DNA of 6,407 nucleotides from Thermoplasmata archaeon (GTDB lineage Archaea > Thermoplasmatota > Thermoplasmata > Thermoplasmatales > Thermoplasmataceae), in contig JAJZOM010000281.1 of NCBI GenBank assembly GCA_021811505.1, positions 1 through 6,407 of the forward strand, written 5' to 3'. Shown here piece after piece: positions 1 to 5,281 of the stretch. Made by a program: the position numbers and the translations under genes. Within the stretch, counting starts at the first letter, position 1. Every line of letters starts with the position of its first letter. The notes beneath the pieces are model-generated. The model made no database searches, was not told where the DNA came from, and was given only the letters and a program-made list of their open reading frames with translations.

Positions 1-263
1 TCGGGAAAATATCCCCTGAGAGAAAGGGTTGCGTAGAGCCCGGGAGAGGCATGACCCTTACTCATCACCAGACGATCTCTGTCTGGGTCATTTGGGTTTA
101 GGGGATTCACATTCATTTCCCTGAAATAAAGGACAGCCAATACATCAGCAATGCTCAGAGAGCCACCGGGGTGACCACTCCTGGCAGAGTATACCATCTC
201 TATGACTTTCTTCCTTATTGCAGTAGCTATGTTCTTCATGTCAGAAACAGAGTATTGTTCCAT
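1..263 (-). CDS. Transketolase N-terminal subunit (5' part, runs off left edge)
   Basis: The gene is cut by the window edge and 87 codons are visible. The translation starts MEQYSVSDMKNIATAIRKKV and continues with SGHPGGSLS (residues 29-37) and VMSKGHASPGLYA (66-78). These are the two histidine-containing thiamine-diphosphate/substrate motifs of transketolases (His31 and His71 here). Archaea commonly split transketolase into N- and C-terminal subunit genes; the N-terminal one binds the diphosphate of ThDP, and the pair transfers two-carbon ketol units in the non-oxidative pentose phosphate route. Whether this gene is split cannot be seen here; the short N-terminus is what archaeal forms show. 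The ATG at 263 is chosen because GGTGA lies at 275-271, seven bases upstream. The frame stays open upstream to about 350, with a TTG at 323 as a less likely start. The partner subunit would lie to the left of the window. Confidence 0.9.
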   Translation of the reverse strand, partial: MEQYSVSDMKNIATAIRKKVIEMVYSARSGHPGGSLSIADVLAVLYFREMNVNPLNPNDPDRDRLVMSKGHASPGLYATLSLRGYFP

Positions 264-319
264 TAACTTTTCACCGGAATCACCGTCACCTGCCTGTAGA
301 TTCTTGTTTTTACAGGCAT
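263..319 (-). CDS. Possible 18-codon leader mini-ORF upstream of transketolase
   Basis: On the minus strand an ATG at 319-317 opens an 18-codon frame, MPVKTRIYRQVTVIPVKS. Its TAA (265-263) overlaps the transketolase ATG as TAATG. The ATG sits 24 bases from the centre of the TATA box at 339-347, which is the position expected for a leaderless transcript start. The peptide is basic, with no enriched amino acid that would suggest classic attenuation. Stop-start overlap is a usual layout for translational coupling. It is too short to be judged by coding statistics, so it could simply be a chance frame in a 56-base 5' leader. Confidence 0.3.
   Translation of the reverse strand: MPVKTRIYRQVTVIPVKS
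271..275 (-). promoter_or_regulatory. Shine-Dalgarno GGTGA for transketolase, last of three copies
   Basis: GGTGA at 275-271 is complementary to the archaeal 16S 3' end and lies seven bases before the ATG at 263. The same five bases occur at 290-286 and 284-280. The ribosome site decides the ATG start and indicates a leadered message, unlike most genes in this window. Confidence 0.6.
291..318 (-). repeat. 8-bp inverted repeat (hairpin) in transketolase leader
   Basis: TGCCTGTA (318-311, minus strand) is repeated perfectly inverted as TACAGGCA (298-291), with a 12-base A-rich loop. If transcription starts near 319, the RNA begins with this hairpin, its first arm covering the mini-ORF start codon, and the first GGTGA follows directly after the second arm. 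As DNA it could instead be a regulator's operator placed at the transcription start. Which of the two is true cannot be seen. Confidence 0.5.
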
Positions 320-338
320 GCAAGGTTACACCGCGGTA

Positions 339-347
339 TTTTATATA
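339..347 (-). promoter_or_regulatory. TATA box of the transketolase promoter
   Basis: TATATAAAA on the minus strand, the best TATA match in the window. Its centre at 343 predicts a transcript start near 317-320, giving a leader of about 56 bases before the transketolase ATG. Confidence 0.6.
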
Positions 348-349
348 CG

Positions 350-368
350 ATTAAAAATGTTTTTTAAT
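350..368 (-). terminator. A/T hairpin with T tract after ftsZ
   Basis: On the minus strand, ATTAAAAA and TTTTTAAT form a perfect 8-bp inverted repeat around a 3-base loop, starting 29 bases after the ftsZ stop codon and ending in five T. Archaeal transcription often stops at T-rich tracts, so this is a candidate ftsZ terminator. Because it abuts the transketolase TATA box it may instead be part of that promoter's AT-rich upstream region. Confidence 0.35.
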
Positions 369-373
369 TTGAA

Positions 374-391
374 GTGCAACATGTTATGCAC
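374..391. repeat. Near-palindrome between ftsZ and the transketolase promoter
   Basis: GTGCA (374-378) and TGCAC (387-391) are inverted copies. The inner AACATGTT (378-385) is itself a perfect palindrome, so the whole is an 18-base palindrome with one extra base. It lies 5 bases past the ftsZ stop and about 27 bases upstream of the transketolase TATA box. It could be an operator for an upstream-binding regulator or part of ftsZ 3' end formation. Confidence 0.35.
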
Positions 392-396
392 GATAA

Positions 397-1470
397 TCAG
401 GCAACAAAATCTATGCCGCTTCCCGAATCTGCATTATCGAATTTTGGTAGATTACTCGAACTTATGCCTGTGGCGACAATCAGGACTTCTACGTTTCCAT
501 CGTATTTTGGATCAACAGTTGCCCCCCATATGATTCTTGTATTCCTGCCTACCTTTTTCCTGACTGCTTCAGCTGCGTTGTTAGTCTCCTCCAACTGAAG
601 GTCCCTGCCACCTGTGACGTTGATAATCACGCCTGTTGCACTGGATAAATCAAAATCGAGGAACGGGGATTTAATGGCCTTCTGTACGGCTTCATCCACC
701 CTTATTCCTGGCTCCCCGCTTGATATTCCCATGCCAATCATTGCCAATCCCGAATTTCTCATTATTGTCCTGAGATCGTTGAAATCGAGGTTGATCAGCC
801 CGGGTTTCGTTACAAGATCCGAAATACCAGTTATTGCCTTCACAATTATTTCATCCGCAAACCTGAATGCCTTTTCCAGTGGTAAATCGGGGACAAGTTC
901 AAGGAGTTTGTCGTTCGGTATTATTATCACTGTATCTGAAGAGCTAATCAATTTCTTCAATCCCCATACAGCATTCTGCATTCTCGTCTTGCCTTCAGAG
1001 GAAAATGGGATGGTAACAACTGAGATCGTCAGGGCGCCACTGTCTCTGGATCGTGATGCGATATAATGTGCCGAACCAGTACCGGTTCCACCTCCGAGAC
1101 CTGCAGTGATGAAAGATATGTCTGTTCCGGATACAAATTTCATGATTTCCTGATCAGATTCCCTGGCCGCCTGTTCTCCGATTCTTGGATCTGCTCCCGA
1201 TCCAAGTCCCCTTGTCAGGTTCTTCCCCATGAGGATTTTGTTGGATGCCCTTGTTTTTAGCAGATGCGGTGCGTCCGTGTTGCATGCAATCATCGTGGCA
1301 CCGTTTATGCCCTCCTTCATCAGCCTGTTAATAGTATTTGACCCGGCACCGCCGGCGCCGAATATCCTGATCTTTACCCTCAATTGTTCAAGATATCTCT
1401 GAAGTTCCTCATCCGATGTGCTGAAATTGTCGTCCTGATCATCAAAATCTGGAAAAACTGATGAACTCAT
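397..1470 (-). CDS. ftsZ: Cell division GTPase FtsZ
   Basis: Tubulin-like GTPase that polymerises into the cytoplasmic division ring. Numbered from the ATG at 1470 (357 residues, normal for archaeal FtsZ), GAGGAGSN at 38-45 and GGGTGTGS at 126-133 are the nucleotide-binding loop and tubulin signature. NLDFNDL at 227-233 is the T7 loop, whose acidic residues complete the GTPase site of the next subunit. All key residues appear intact. The N-terminus is acidic (FDDQDD). The C-terminus is a short, Gly/Ser-rich tail ending GIDFVA, where partner proteins such as SepF dock in other archaea; docking here is inference. A TTG at 1491 would add seven residues, but it lies only about nine bases from the TATA box centre, so the ATG is preferred. 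The gene follows the glycosyltransferase by 45 bases on the same strand but has its own promoter. Assignment to the FtsZ1 or FtsZ2 subfamily was not attempted. Confidence 0.96.
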   Translation of the reverse strand: MSSSVFPDFDDQDDNFSTSDEELQRYLEQLRVKIRIFGAGGAGSNTINRLMKEGINGATMIACNTDAPHLLKTRASNKILMGKNLTRGLGSGADPRIGEQAARESDQEIMKFVSGTDISFITAGLGGGTGTGSAHYIASRSRDSGALTISVVTIPFSSEGKTRMQNAVWGLKKLISSSDTVIIIPNDKLLELVPDLPLEKAFRFADEIIVKAITGISDLVTKPGLINLDFNDLRTIMRNSGLAMIGMGISSGEPGIRVDEAVQKAIKSPFLDFDLSSATGVIINVTGGRDLQLEETNNAAEAVRKKVGRNTRIIWGATVDPKYDGNVEVLIVATGISSSNLPKFDNADSGSGIDFVA

Positions 1471-1475
1471 ATTCC

Positions 1476-1481
1476 AAAAAA
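1476..1481 (-). terminator. T tract between glycosyltransferase and ftsZ
   Basis: Six consecutive T on the minus strand, preceded by TTTTG about ten bases earlier, 35 bases past the glycosyltransferase stop. A U-rich tract without a hairpin is a typical archaeal termination signal. It lies just before the predicted ftsZ transcript start. Confidence 0.3.
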
Positions 1482-1496
1482 GATAGCACAAAACAA

Positions 1497-1504
1497 GTAT
1501 TAAG
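1497..1504 (-). promoter_or_regulatory. TATA-like box of ftsZ
   Basis: CTTAATAC on the minus strand, centred 30 bases from the ATG at 1470. The same CTTAAT core recurs before the acyl-CoA synthetase and pilin genes. It lies just after the glycosyltransferase stop codon and implies an almost leaderless ftsZ message. Confidence 0.5.
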
Positions 1505-1515
1505 ATTTCTGAGTT

Positions 1516-2733
1516 TCATCGGGTGTTCCATTTCTTGCCTTTCCAGAATGTCAGAAGACCGTAGATAGTAGTAATGAACAGTATTGCCATTGCGAGTCCA
1601 CCATATGCAAGTGTCTTGAGTCGTTCTCCCCTCATCCTGTACGCCACTGATGACAGGAATATAGATGTGCCTCCGATGTTGGCAAGGAATAACGCCATTT
1701 TTGTGTAAAGTATGTAGTCCACGTCAGAATGTCTCAGGAGGAAAACGTCATGGATGAGATTTATGTACTGGAGCGATGCGTGATGAATCATCATGAAATG
1801 CGTGAGCCTGAATATTCCAAAAGCGAGCGCGATGATCGGTAGAAGGTAAGTATAAACCAGTTCGAAAGTGTAAAACCAGCCAGCTTTCATGGCAGTTCCT
1901 TCTTTGAGTTCCTTCGCAAACTTTATCCAGTTTGACCTGGCCCATCTTGAGTGTTGCTTGATAAATTTCCCGAAATTCTCCGGAGGATACACCTCAACTT
2001 TTGTGTTGTAATCCTTTACTGCCTTGTAATCATTTTTTATCAGGTAATCTGTGAGAAGCCAGTCCTCGCCAAGAAGAGTCGGTTTTCCAAGAACTTTAAA
2101 TTCCGCAAATTCCTTGGACAAAATGAATGGCTTTATGATATCGGTTTTGAACATGACGCATGCCCCGTCAAGATTCAGGACACTTCCATGTGCAGACATG
2201 GCTCTGAAAACAACTTCTCTGGCTCTTTCAATAAATTCCTGGCAGTATGCTATAGCCGTACCAGTTGGTTTGATAGACAGATTCGCACCAACTCCGCCAA
2301 CCCCTTCAGTAAAGTTGGACATCATGCTTTTTACGGCATTGGGAGGCAGTACAGTATCGCTGTCCATGAGCATAAGGAAAGGAGTATCGATATAATCCAT
2401 TGACTTCACGATCGCTTTCTTTTGTCCGGATCTCACCGGTTGATGAATGAAAAGTCCGCCTCGTTCTTCCACTATTGTCTTGTAGGGTTCATAGCTGGAA
2501 TCCCCGACAACAACAAACTTGCATCCCTGCATCTTGACTGAATCAATAGATTCCCTGAAAATTTCAATTTTCTCATTGTAGACTGGCATGGCGATAGTTA
2601 TCTTTGACGGATCTACGATGTCTGGATTGATCTTTGAGGAGAAACGTATTGAACTGAATGAGTTTAAAATGTAATAAATAAAAGATATCGCCGTGAGTGT
2701 GGCAATACTTATTAGGAAGATTAAATAGAACAC
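1516..2733 (-). CDS. Membrane-bound processive family 2 glycosyltransferase (hyaluronan/cellulose synthase-like)
   Basis: 405 residues. Residues 3-24 form an N-terminal membrane anchor. A GT-A fold follows, with AMPVYNE (48-54), the metal-binding MDSDT (123-127), GED (222-224) with the likely catalytic Asp224, and QHSRW (260-264), the QxxRW motif of processive enzymes that bind the growing chain. Three hydrophobic segments follow at about 284-312, 340-365 and 375-396, fewer than many bacterial hyaluronan synthases have. The expected role is polymerising or transferring a nucleotide-activated sugar at the inner face of the membrane, for a capsule, lipoglycan or similar surface glycan; donor and product cannot be read from the sequence. 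The start is GTG at 2733: an in-frame TAA lies four codons upstream and no ATG occurs before residue 49. The gene is divergent from a sugar epimerase 104 bases away. Confidence 0.88.
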   Translation of the reverse strand: MFYLIFLISIATLTAISFIYYILNSFSSIRFSSKINPDIVDPSKITIAMPVYNEKIEIFRESIDSVKMQGCKFVVVGDSSYEPYKTIVEERGGLFIHQPVRSGQKKAIVKSMDYIDTPFLMLMDSDTVLPPNAVKSMMSNFTEGVGGVGANLSIKPTGTAIAYCQEFIERAREVVFRAMSAHGSVLNLDGACVMFKTDIIKPFILSKEFAEFKVLGKPTLLGEDWLLTDYLIKNDYKAVKDYNTKVEVYPPENFGKFIKQHSRWARSNWIKFAKELKEGTAMKAGWFYTFELVYTYLLPIIALAFGIFRLTHFMMIHHASLQYINLIHDVFLLRHSDVDYILYTKMALFLANIGGTSIFLSSVAYRMRGERLKTLAYGGLAMAILFITTIYGLLTFWKGKKWNTR

Positions 2734-2752
2734 GGCTACTTATTTTAGGGCG

Positions 2753-2760
2753 ATATTAAT
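2753..2760 (-). promoter_or_regulatory. TATA-like box of the glycosyltransferase
   Basis: ATTAATAT on the minus strand, centred about 23 bases from the GTG at 2733. This predicts a leaderless message beginning at or near the GTG and supports that start. No Shine-Dalgarno is seen before it. Confidence 0.5.
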
Positions 2761-2806
2761 TCTTATTGGTTCAGAAAAACGCATCTCAGCGAAATTTGGA
2801 GCGTAC

Positions 2807-2815
2807 ATAATATAT
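2807..2815 (+). promoter_or_regulatory. TATA-like box of the epimerase
   Basis: ATAATATAT centred 27 bases before the ATG at 2838, the spacing expected for a leaderless transcript. It shares the 104-base divergent region with the glycosyltransferase promoter; the two boxes are about 55 bases apart. Confidence 0.55.
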
Positions 2816-2837
2816 CCACCCATTACATTTTCCAGAA

Positions 2838-3620
2838 ATGAAAATTCTTGTTACAGGCCACAAAGGATTCATAGGATCACAGATATTTTCTAATCTGAAA
2901 TCAAACGGATTTGATGTGACTGGCATTGATCTGGACGATAAACTAGTTGACGCCAAGTATGATTATATCGTACACATGGGGGCACGTACACTGATAAGGA
3001 ATTCCAGGGAGAAACCTTTTGAGTATTTCAGAGACAACATGGTTCTATCGCTTCAGATGCTGGAAATCTCCAGAAAGTACGGTTCCGTTATAATTTATCC
3101 AACTTCAGGATCTGTGAGCGAAGCCACCAATCCTTATTCACTGGCAAAGAAACAGATAGTTGAGTGGATAGAGCTTTATCGGAACCTCTACGGCATCAGG
3201 CGACACGTCCTCAAATTTTACAATATTTACGGTCCAACGAGCCGAAAGGGAGCGGTTTATCTGTTCTGCAATGCAGCGCTTAATGATCTTCCTGCGATCA
3301 TATACGGCGATGGATCGCATATAAGGGACTTCATCCATGTTGAAGACGTTGTCAGGACCATAAGGATGATCATAGACGGGAAAATACCAGAAGGACATCA
3401 TGAGGTTGGAACTGGGAGGGGCACCTCTGTTATGCAGCTTCTTCACATGGTCGAAGAACAGACCGGGAAAAAGCTTTCCGTAAAGTACGAGGACTATATA
3501 CTGTCAGAAGCGGACAGGCTTGTTGCTGGTAATCCAATAATAAATGATCCCATCCCGCTTGAAAGGGGCATTAATGAGGTTCTGAAGGAGCTGAAAAAAG
3601 AGAAATCAGGGGTTGCCTAA
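2838..3620 (+). CDS. Compact NAD-dependent nucleotide-sugar epimerase/dehydratase (extended SDR)
   Basis: 260 residues, against roughly 300-330 for usual GalE/RmlB-like enzymes. The N-terminal TGHKGFIG (6-13) is the GxxGxxG NAD loop, and Asp31 at the end of the second strand favours NAD over NADP. The catalytic Ser/Thr lies in PTSGSV (88-93), and Tyr100 and Lys104 form the YxxxK pair. YGDGSHIRDFIHVEDV (156-171) is the substrate-domain motif of sugar-nucleotide epimerases. Two regions are shorter than in typical members: the segment between Asp31 and the strand YDYIVHMGA (41-49), and the active-site loop, since the Ser/Thr-to-Tyr gap is about 10 residues rather than about 25. The exact reaction is therefore uncertain. 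Its divergent glycosyltransferase neighbour suggests supply of an activated sugar for surface glycan. The start follows a well-spaced TATA box. The 3' end overlaps the acyl-CoA synthetase 3' end by 15 bases. Confidence 0.87.
   Translation: MKILVTGHKGFIGSQIFSNLKSNGFDVTGIDLDDKLVDAKYDYIVHMGARTLIRNSREKPFEYFRDNMVLSLQMLEISRKYGSVIIYPTSGSVSEATNPYSLAKKQIVEWIELYRNLYGIRRHVLKFYNIYGPTSRKGAVYLFCNAALNDLPAIIYGDGSHIRDFIHVEDVVRTIRMIIDGKIPEGHHEVGTGRGTSVMQLLHMVEEQTGKKLSVKYEDYILSEADRLVAGNPIINDPIPLERGINEVLKELKKEKSGVA
3594..3599 (-). terminator. T tract after the acyl-CoA synthetase
   Basis: TTTTTT on the minus strand begins seven bases past the acyl-CoA synthetase stop, preceded by TTTCTC. It is a likely archaeal U-tract termination site and lies inside the 3' end of the convergent epimerase gene. 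Confidence 0.4.
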
Positions 3621-5207
3621 TTTCAATCTGAGAACCTTCTTGTCTATTTTTCCAGTGCTGGTTTTCTCAAATGCCTCAACGGGGACAAATTCATCTGGTA
3701 TCCAGAACTTGGCGATCCTGCCGGAATTCACGTAATTGGTGAGGTGATCTACCATTTTCTTTGAATCTATCACTTTAAGGCCGGAGACAAAAGCTACCGG
3801 TCTCTCACCCCATTTGCTATCATGTTTTCCAACTACAGCAACTTCATTGACCCCCGGGAACGTACTAATAATATCTTCCAGTATTATTGTGGGTATGAAT
3901 TCACCACCTGACTTAACTGCATCCTTCTCTCTGTCGACTATTGACAGATAACCGTATTCGTCCACCACGGCCAGGTCTCCCGTGTGCATCCAGTTGTCTA
4001 TCCACAGTTTCTTTGTGTTGTTTTCATCTTTTACGTATTCGCTGGTGAGCCAAGGCGCCTGTACTATGATCTCACCGATGCTTTTGGAATCCCATGGGAC
4101 TTCCTTTCCACTTTTGTCCACCACGCGTAGATCCACAAATGCCACAGGTATTCCTGTTTTTATACGAAACTCGGACTTTTTATCTTCACTTTTTTCAGAG
4201 ATTTTCCGGTTGTAAGTCCCAAGTGTAAGAATTGGCGCAGTTTCCGACATACCATATCCTGTCGCAACCTCAATTCCGATTTCATGAGCTTTCTGCGCCA
4301 ATCCCTTTGACAGGGCTCCGCCGCCGATAGTAACTCTCAGGTGCAATTTTGGCAATATGCCTCTGTTCTCACTTACCATCAACAGATAAAGAATAGATGG
4401 TACCATCAGGCTGAGACTGACATGCTCCTTCTCCATGATCTTTGGAATCTCGTTGAAGTCATATCTGCCGGGAAGTACGTACTTCATGCCTTTCAATAAT
4501 GCCGTATAAGGTATCCCCCAGGAATGCACATGAAACATCGGCACCAGAGGCATTATTACATCGGTACTTTTCATATTTATCGGTTCGTCGCCAAGAGAGG
4601 CAGCGGAAGCAAGCGTGTGCAGGATGATCTGTCTGTGGGTGAAACTTACTCCCTTGGGCATACCCGTCGTCCCGGAAGTGTAGAAGATTGTCGCAAGATC
4701 ATTCTCGTTCAATTCTGGCAGTTTTGAATCAGTACCGATTTTATGAAGGTCGTTATAGGAATAGGCGTCCTTTAATGCGATCTTGGAATCAACATTATCG
4801 GAAGATACTATCCATTTGTCAACGAAATCAAATAGGGGTATGCTCTTTTCAATCATCGGGACAAATTCATCCCTGATGATTACAAATTTATCATCGGCGT
4901 GCTGCATTGTGTAAAAAATCAATTCTGGTGGATATCTTATGTTTACTGTGTGCAACACTCCTCCCGCCAGGGGGACAGCATAATAGGTTTCGAGATAATT
5001 TAAAGAATCCCAGTCAAGAACTGCTACCCGATCACCTTTCTTTAAACCGAGTTTTATCAGTCCTCTGGCAATGCCATATACCCTATTCCTGAACTCGGCA
5101 TAGGAAACGCTAACTTTTCCCTGATATGAAATTACCTGATCAGGGTTGTTGCGAACAGAAGAGCTGAAAATTTTATCTATCGTCAATTGGTAATTGTCCT
5201 TAGCCAT
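3606..5207 (-). CDS. AMP-forming acyl-CoA synthetase (medium/long-chain fatty acid CoA ligase, AlkK-like)
   Basis: 533 residues, full length for the ANL superfamily. It should activate a carboxylic acid with ATP to an acyl-adenylate and transfer it to CoA. Motifs in order: YTSGTTGMPKG (176-186), the ATP phosphate loop; PMFHVHSWGIPY (223-234), typical of AlkK-like fatty-acid ligases; GYGMSET (317-323); HTGD (408-411); DREKDAVKSGGEFI (425-438), the hinge and C-terminal domain start; and STGK with catalytic Lys520. No key residue is missing. No signal peptide is seen, so it is cytoplasmic. Archaeal membrane lipids are isoprenoid, so a catabolic role (beta-oxidation of scavenged fatty acids) is more likely than lipid synthesis; this is inference, and the substrate is not determined. 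The start ATG is 25 bases from a TATA-like box, with no Shine-Dalgarno. It follows the pilin-like gene by 74 bases on the same strand. Confidence 0.93.
   Translation of the reverse strand: MAKDNYQLTIDKIFSSSVRNNPDQVISYQGKVSVSYAEFRNRVYGIARGLIKLGLKKGDRVAVLDWDSLNYLETYYAVPLAGGVLHTVNIRYPPELIFYTMQHADDKFVIIRDEFVPMIEKSIPLFDFVDKWIVSSDNVDSKIALKDAYSYNDLHKIGTDSKLPELNENDLATIFYTSGTTGMPKGVSFTHRQIILHTLASAASLGDEPINMKSTDVIMPLVPMFHVHSWGIPYTALLKGMKYVLPGRYDFNEIPKIMEKEHVSLSLMVPSILYLLMVSENRGILPKLHLRVTIGGGALSKGLAQKAHEIGIEVATGYGMSETAPILTLGTYNRKISEKSEDKKSEFRIKTGIPVAFVDLRVVDKSGKEVPWDSKSIGEIIVQAPWLTSEYVKDENNTKKLWIDNWMHTGDLAVVDEYGYLSIVDREKDAVKSGGEFIPTIILEDIISTFPGVNEVAVVGKHDSKWGERPVAFVSGLKVIDSKKMVDHLTNYVNSGRIAKFWIPDEFVPVEAFEKTSTGKIDKKVLRLKLGNP
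3647..3651 (+). terminator. T tract after the epimerase
   Basis: Five T on the plus strand, 27 bases past the epimerase stop, within a pyrimidine-rich stretch (3636-3651). It is a weak candidate termination site inside the convergent acyl-CoA synthetase gene. Confidence 0.25.
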
Positions 5208-5224
5208 AGAATCATATGAACAGT

Positions 5225-5236
5225 CTTAACATTAAG
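5225..5236. promoter_or_regulatory. TATA-like box of the acyl-CoA synthetase inside a palindrome
   Basis: On the minus strand CTTAATGT (5236-5229) is centred about 25 bases from the ATG at 5207. On either strand the site reads CTTAA, two bases, TTAAG: a 12-base inverted repeat covering the TATA box. The promoter call is the firmer part; an operator role for the palindrome is only a suggestion. Confidence 0.45.
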
Positions 5237-5281
5237 TTTGCCTTCCCAGCTTTGAATGTGTTATTGTTGAAAAGATCCAAC

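Noticed and set aside
261..323. TTG at 323 as an extended transketolase start
   Set aside because: It is in frame and open, but the extra 20 residues do not resemble a transketolase N-terminus, and the ATG at 263 has a well-spaced GGTGA.
614..1066. Plus-strand 150-codon open frame opposite ftsZ
   Set aside because: The translation has no recognisable motif and lies wholly antisense to an intact, well-conserved ftsZ; it is a shadow frame.
1951..2403. Plus-strand 150-codon open frame opposite the glycosyltransferase
   Set aside because: Antisense to the GT2 catalytic domain, with low-quality composition and no promoter or ribosome site; a second open frame (2051-2395) covers the same stretch, as expected of chance.
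3138..3446. Minus-strand 102-codon open frame inside the epimerase
   Set aside because: Covers the conserved YxxxK and RDFIHV regions of the real gene in antisense; no support of its own.
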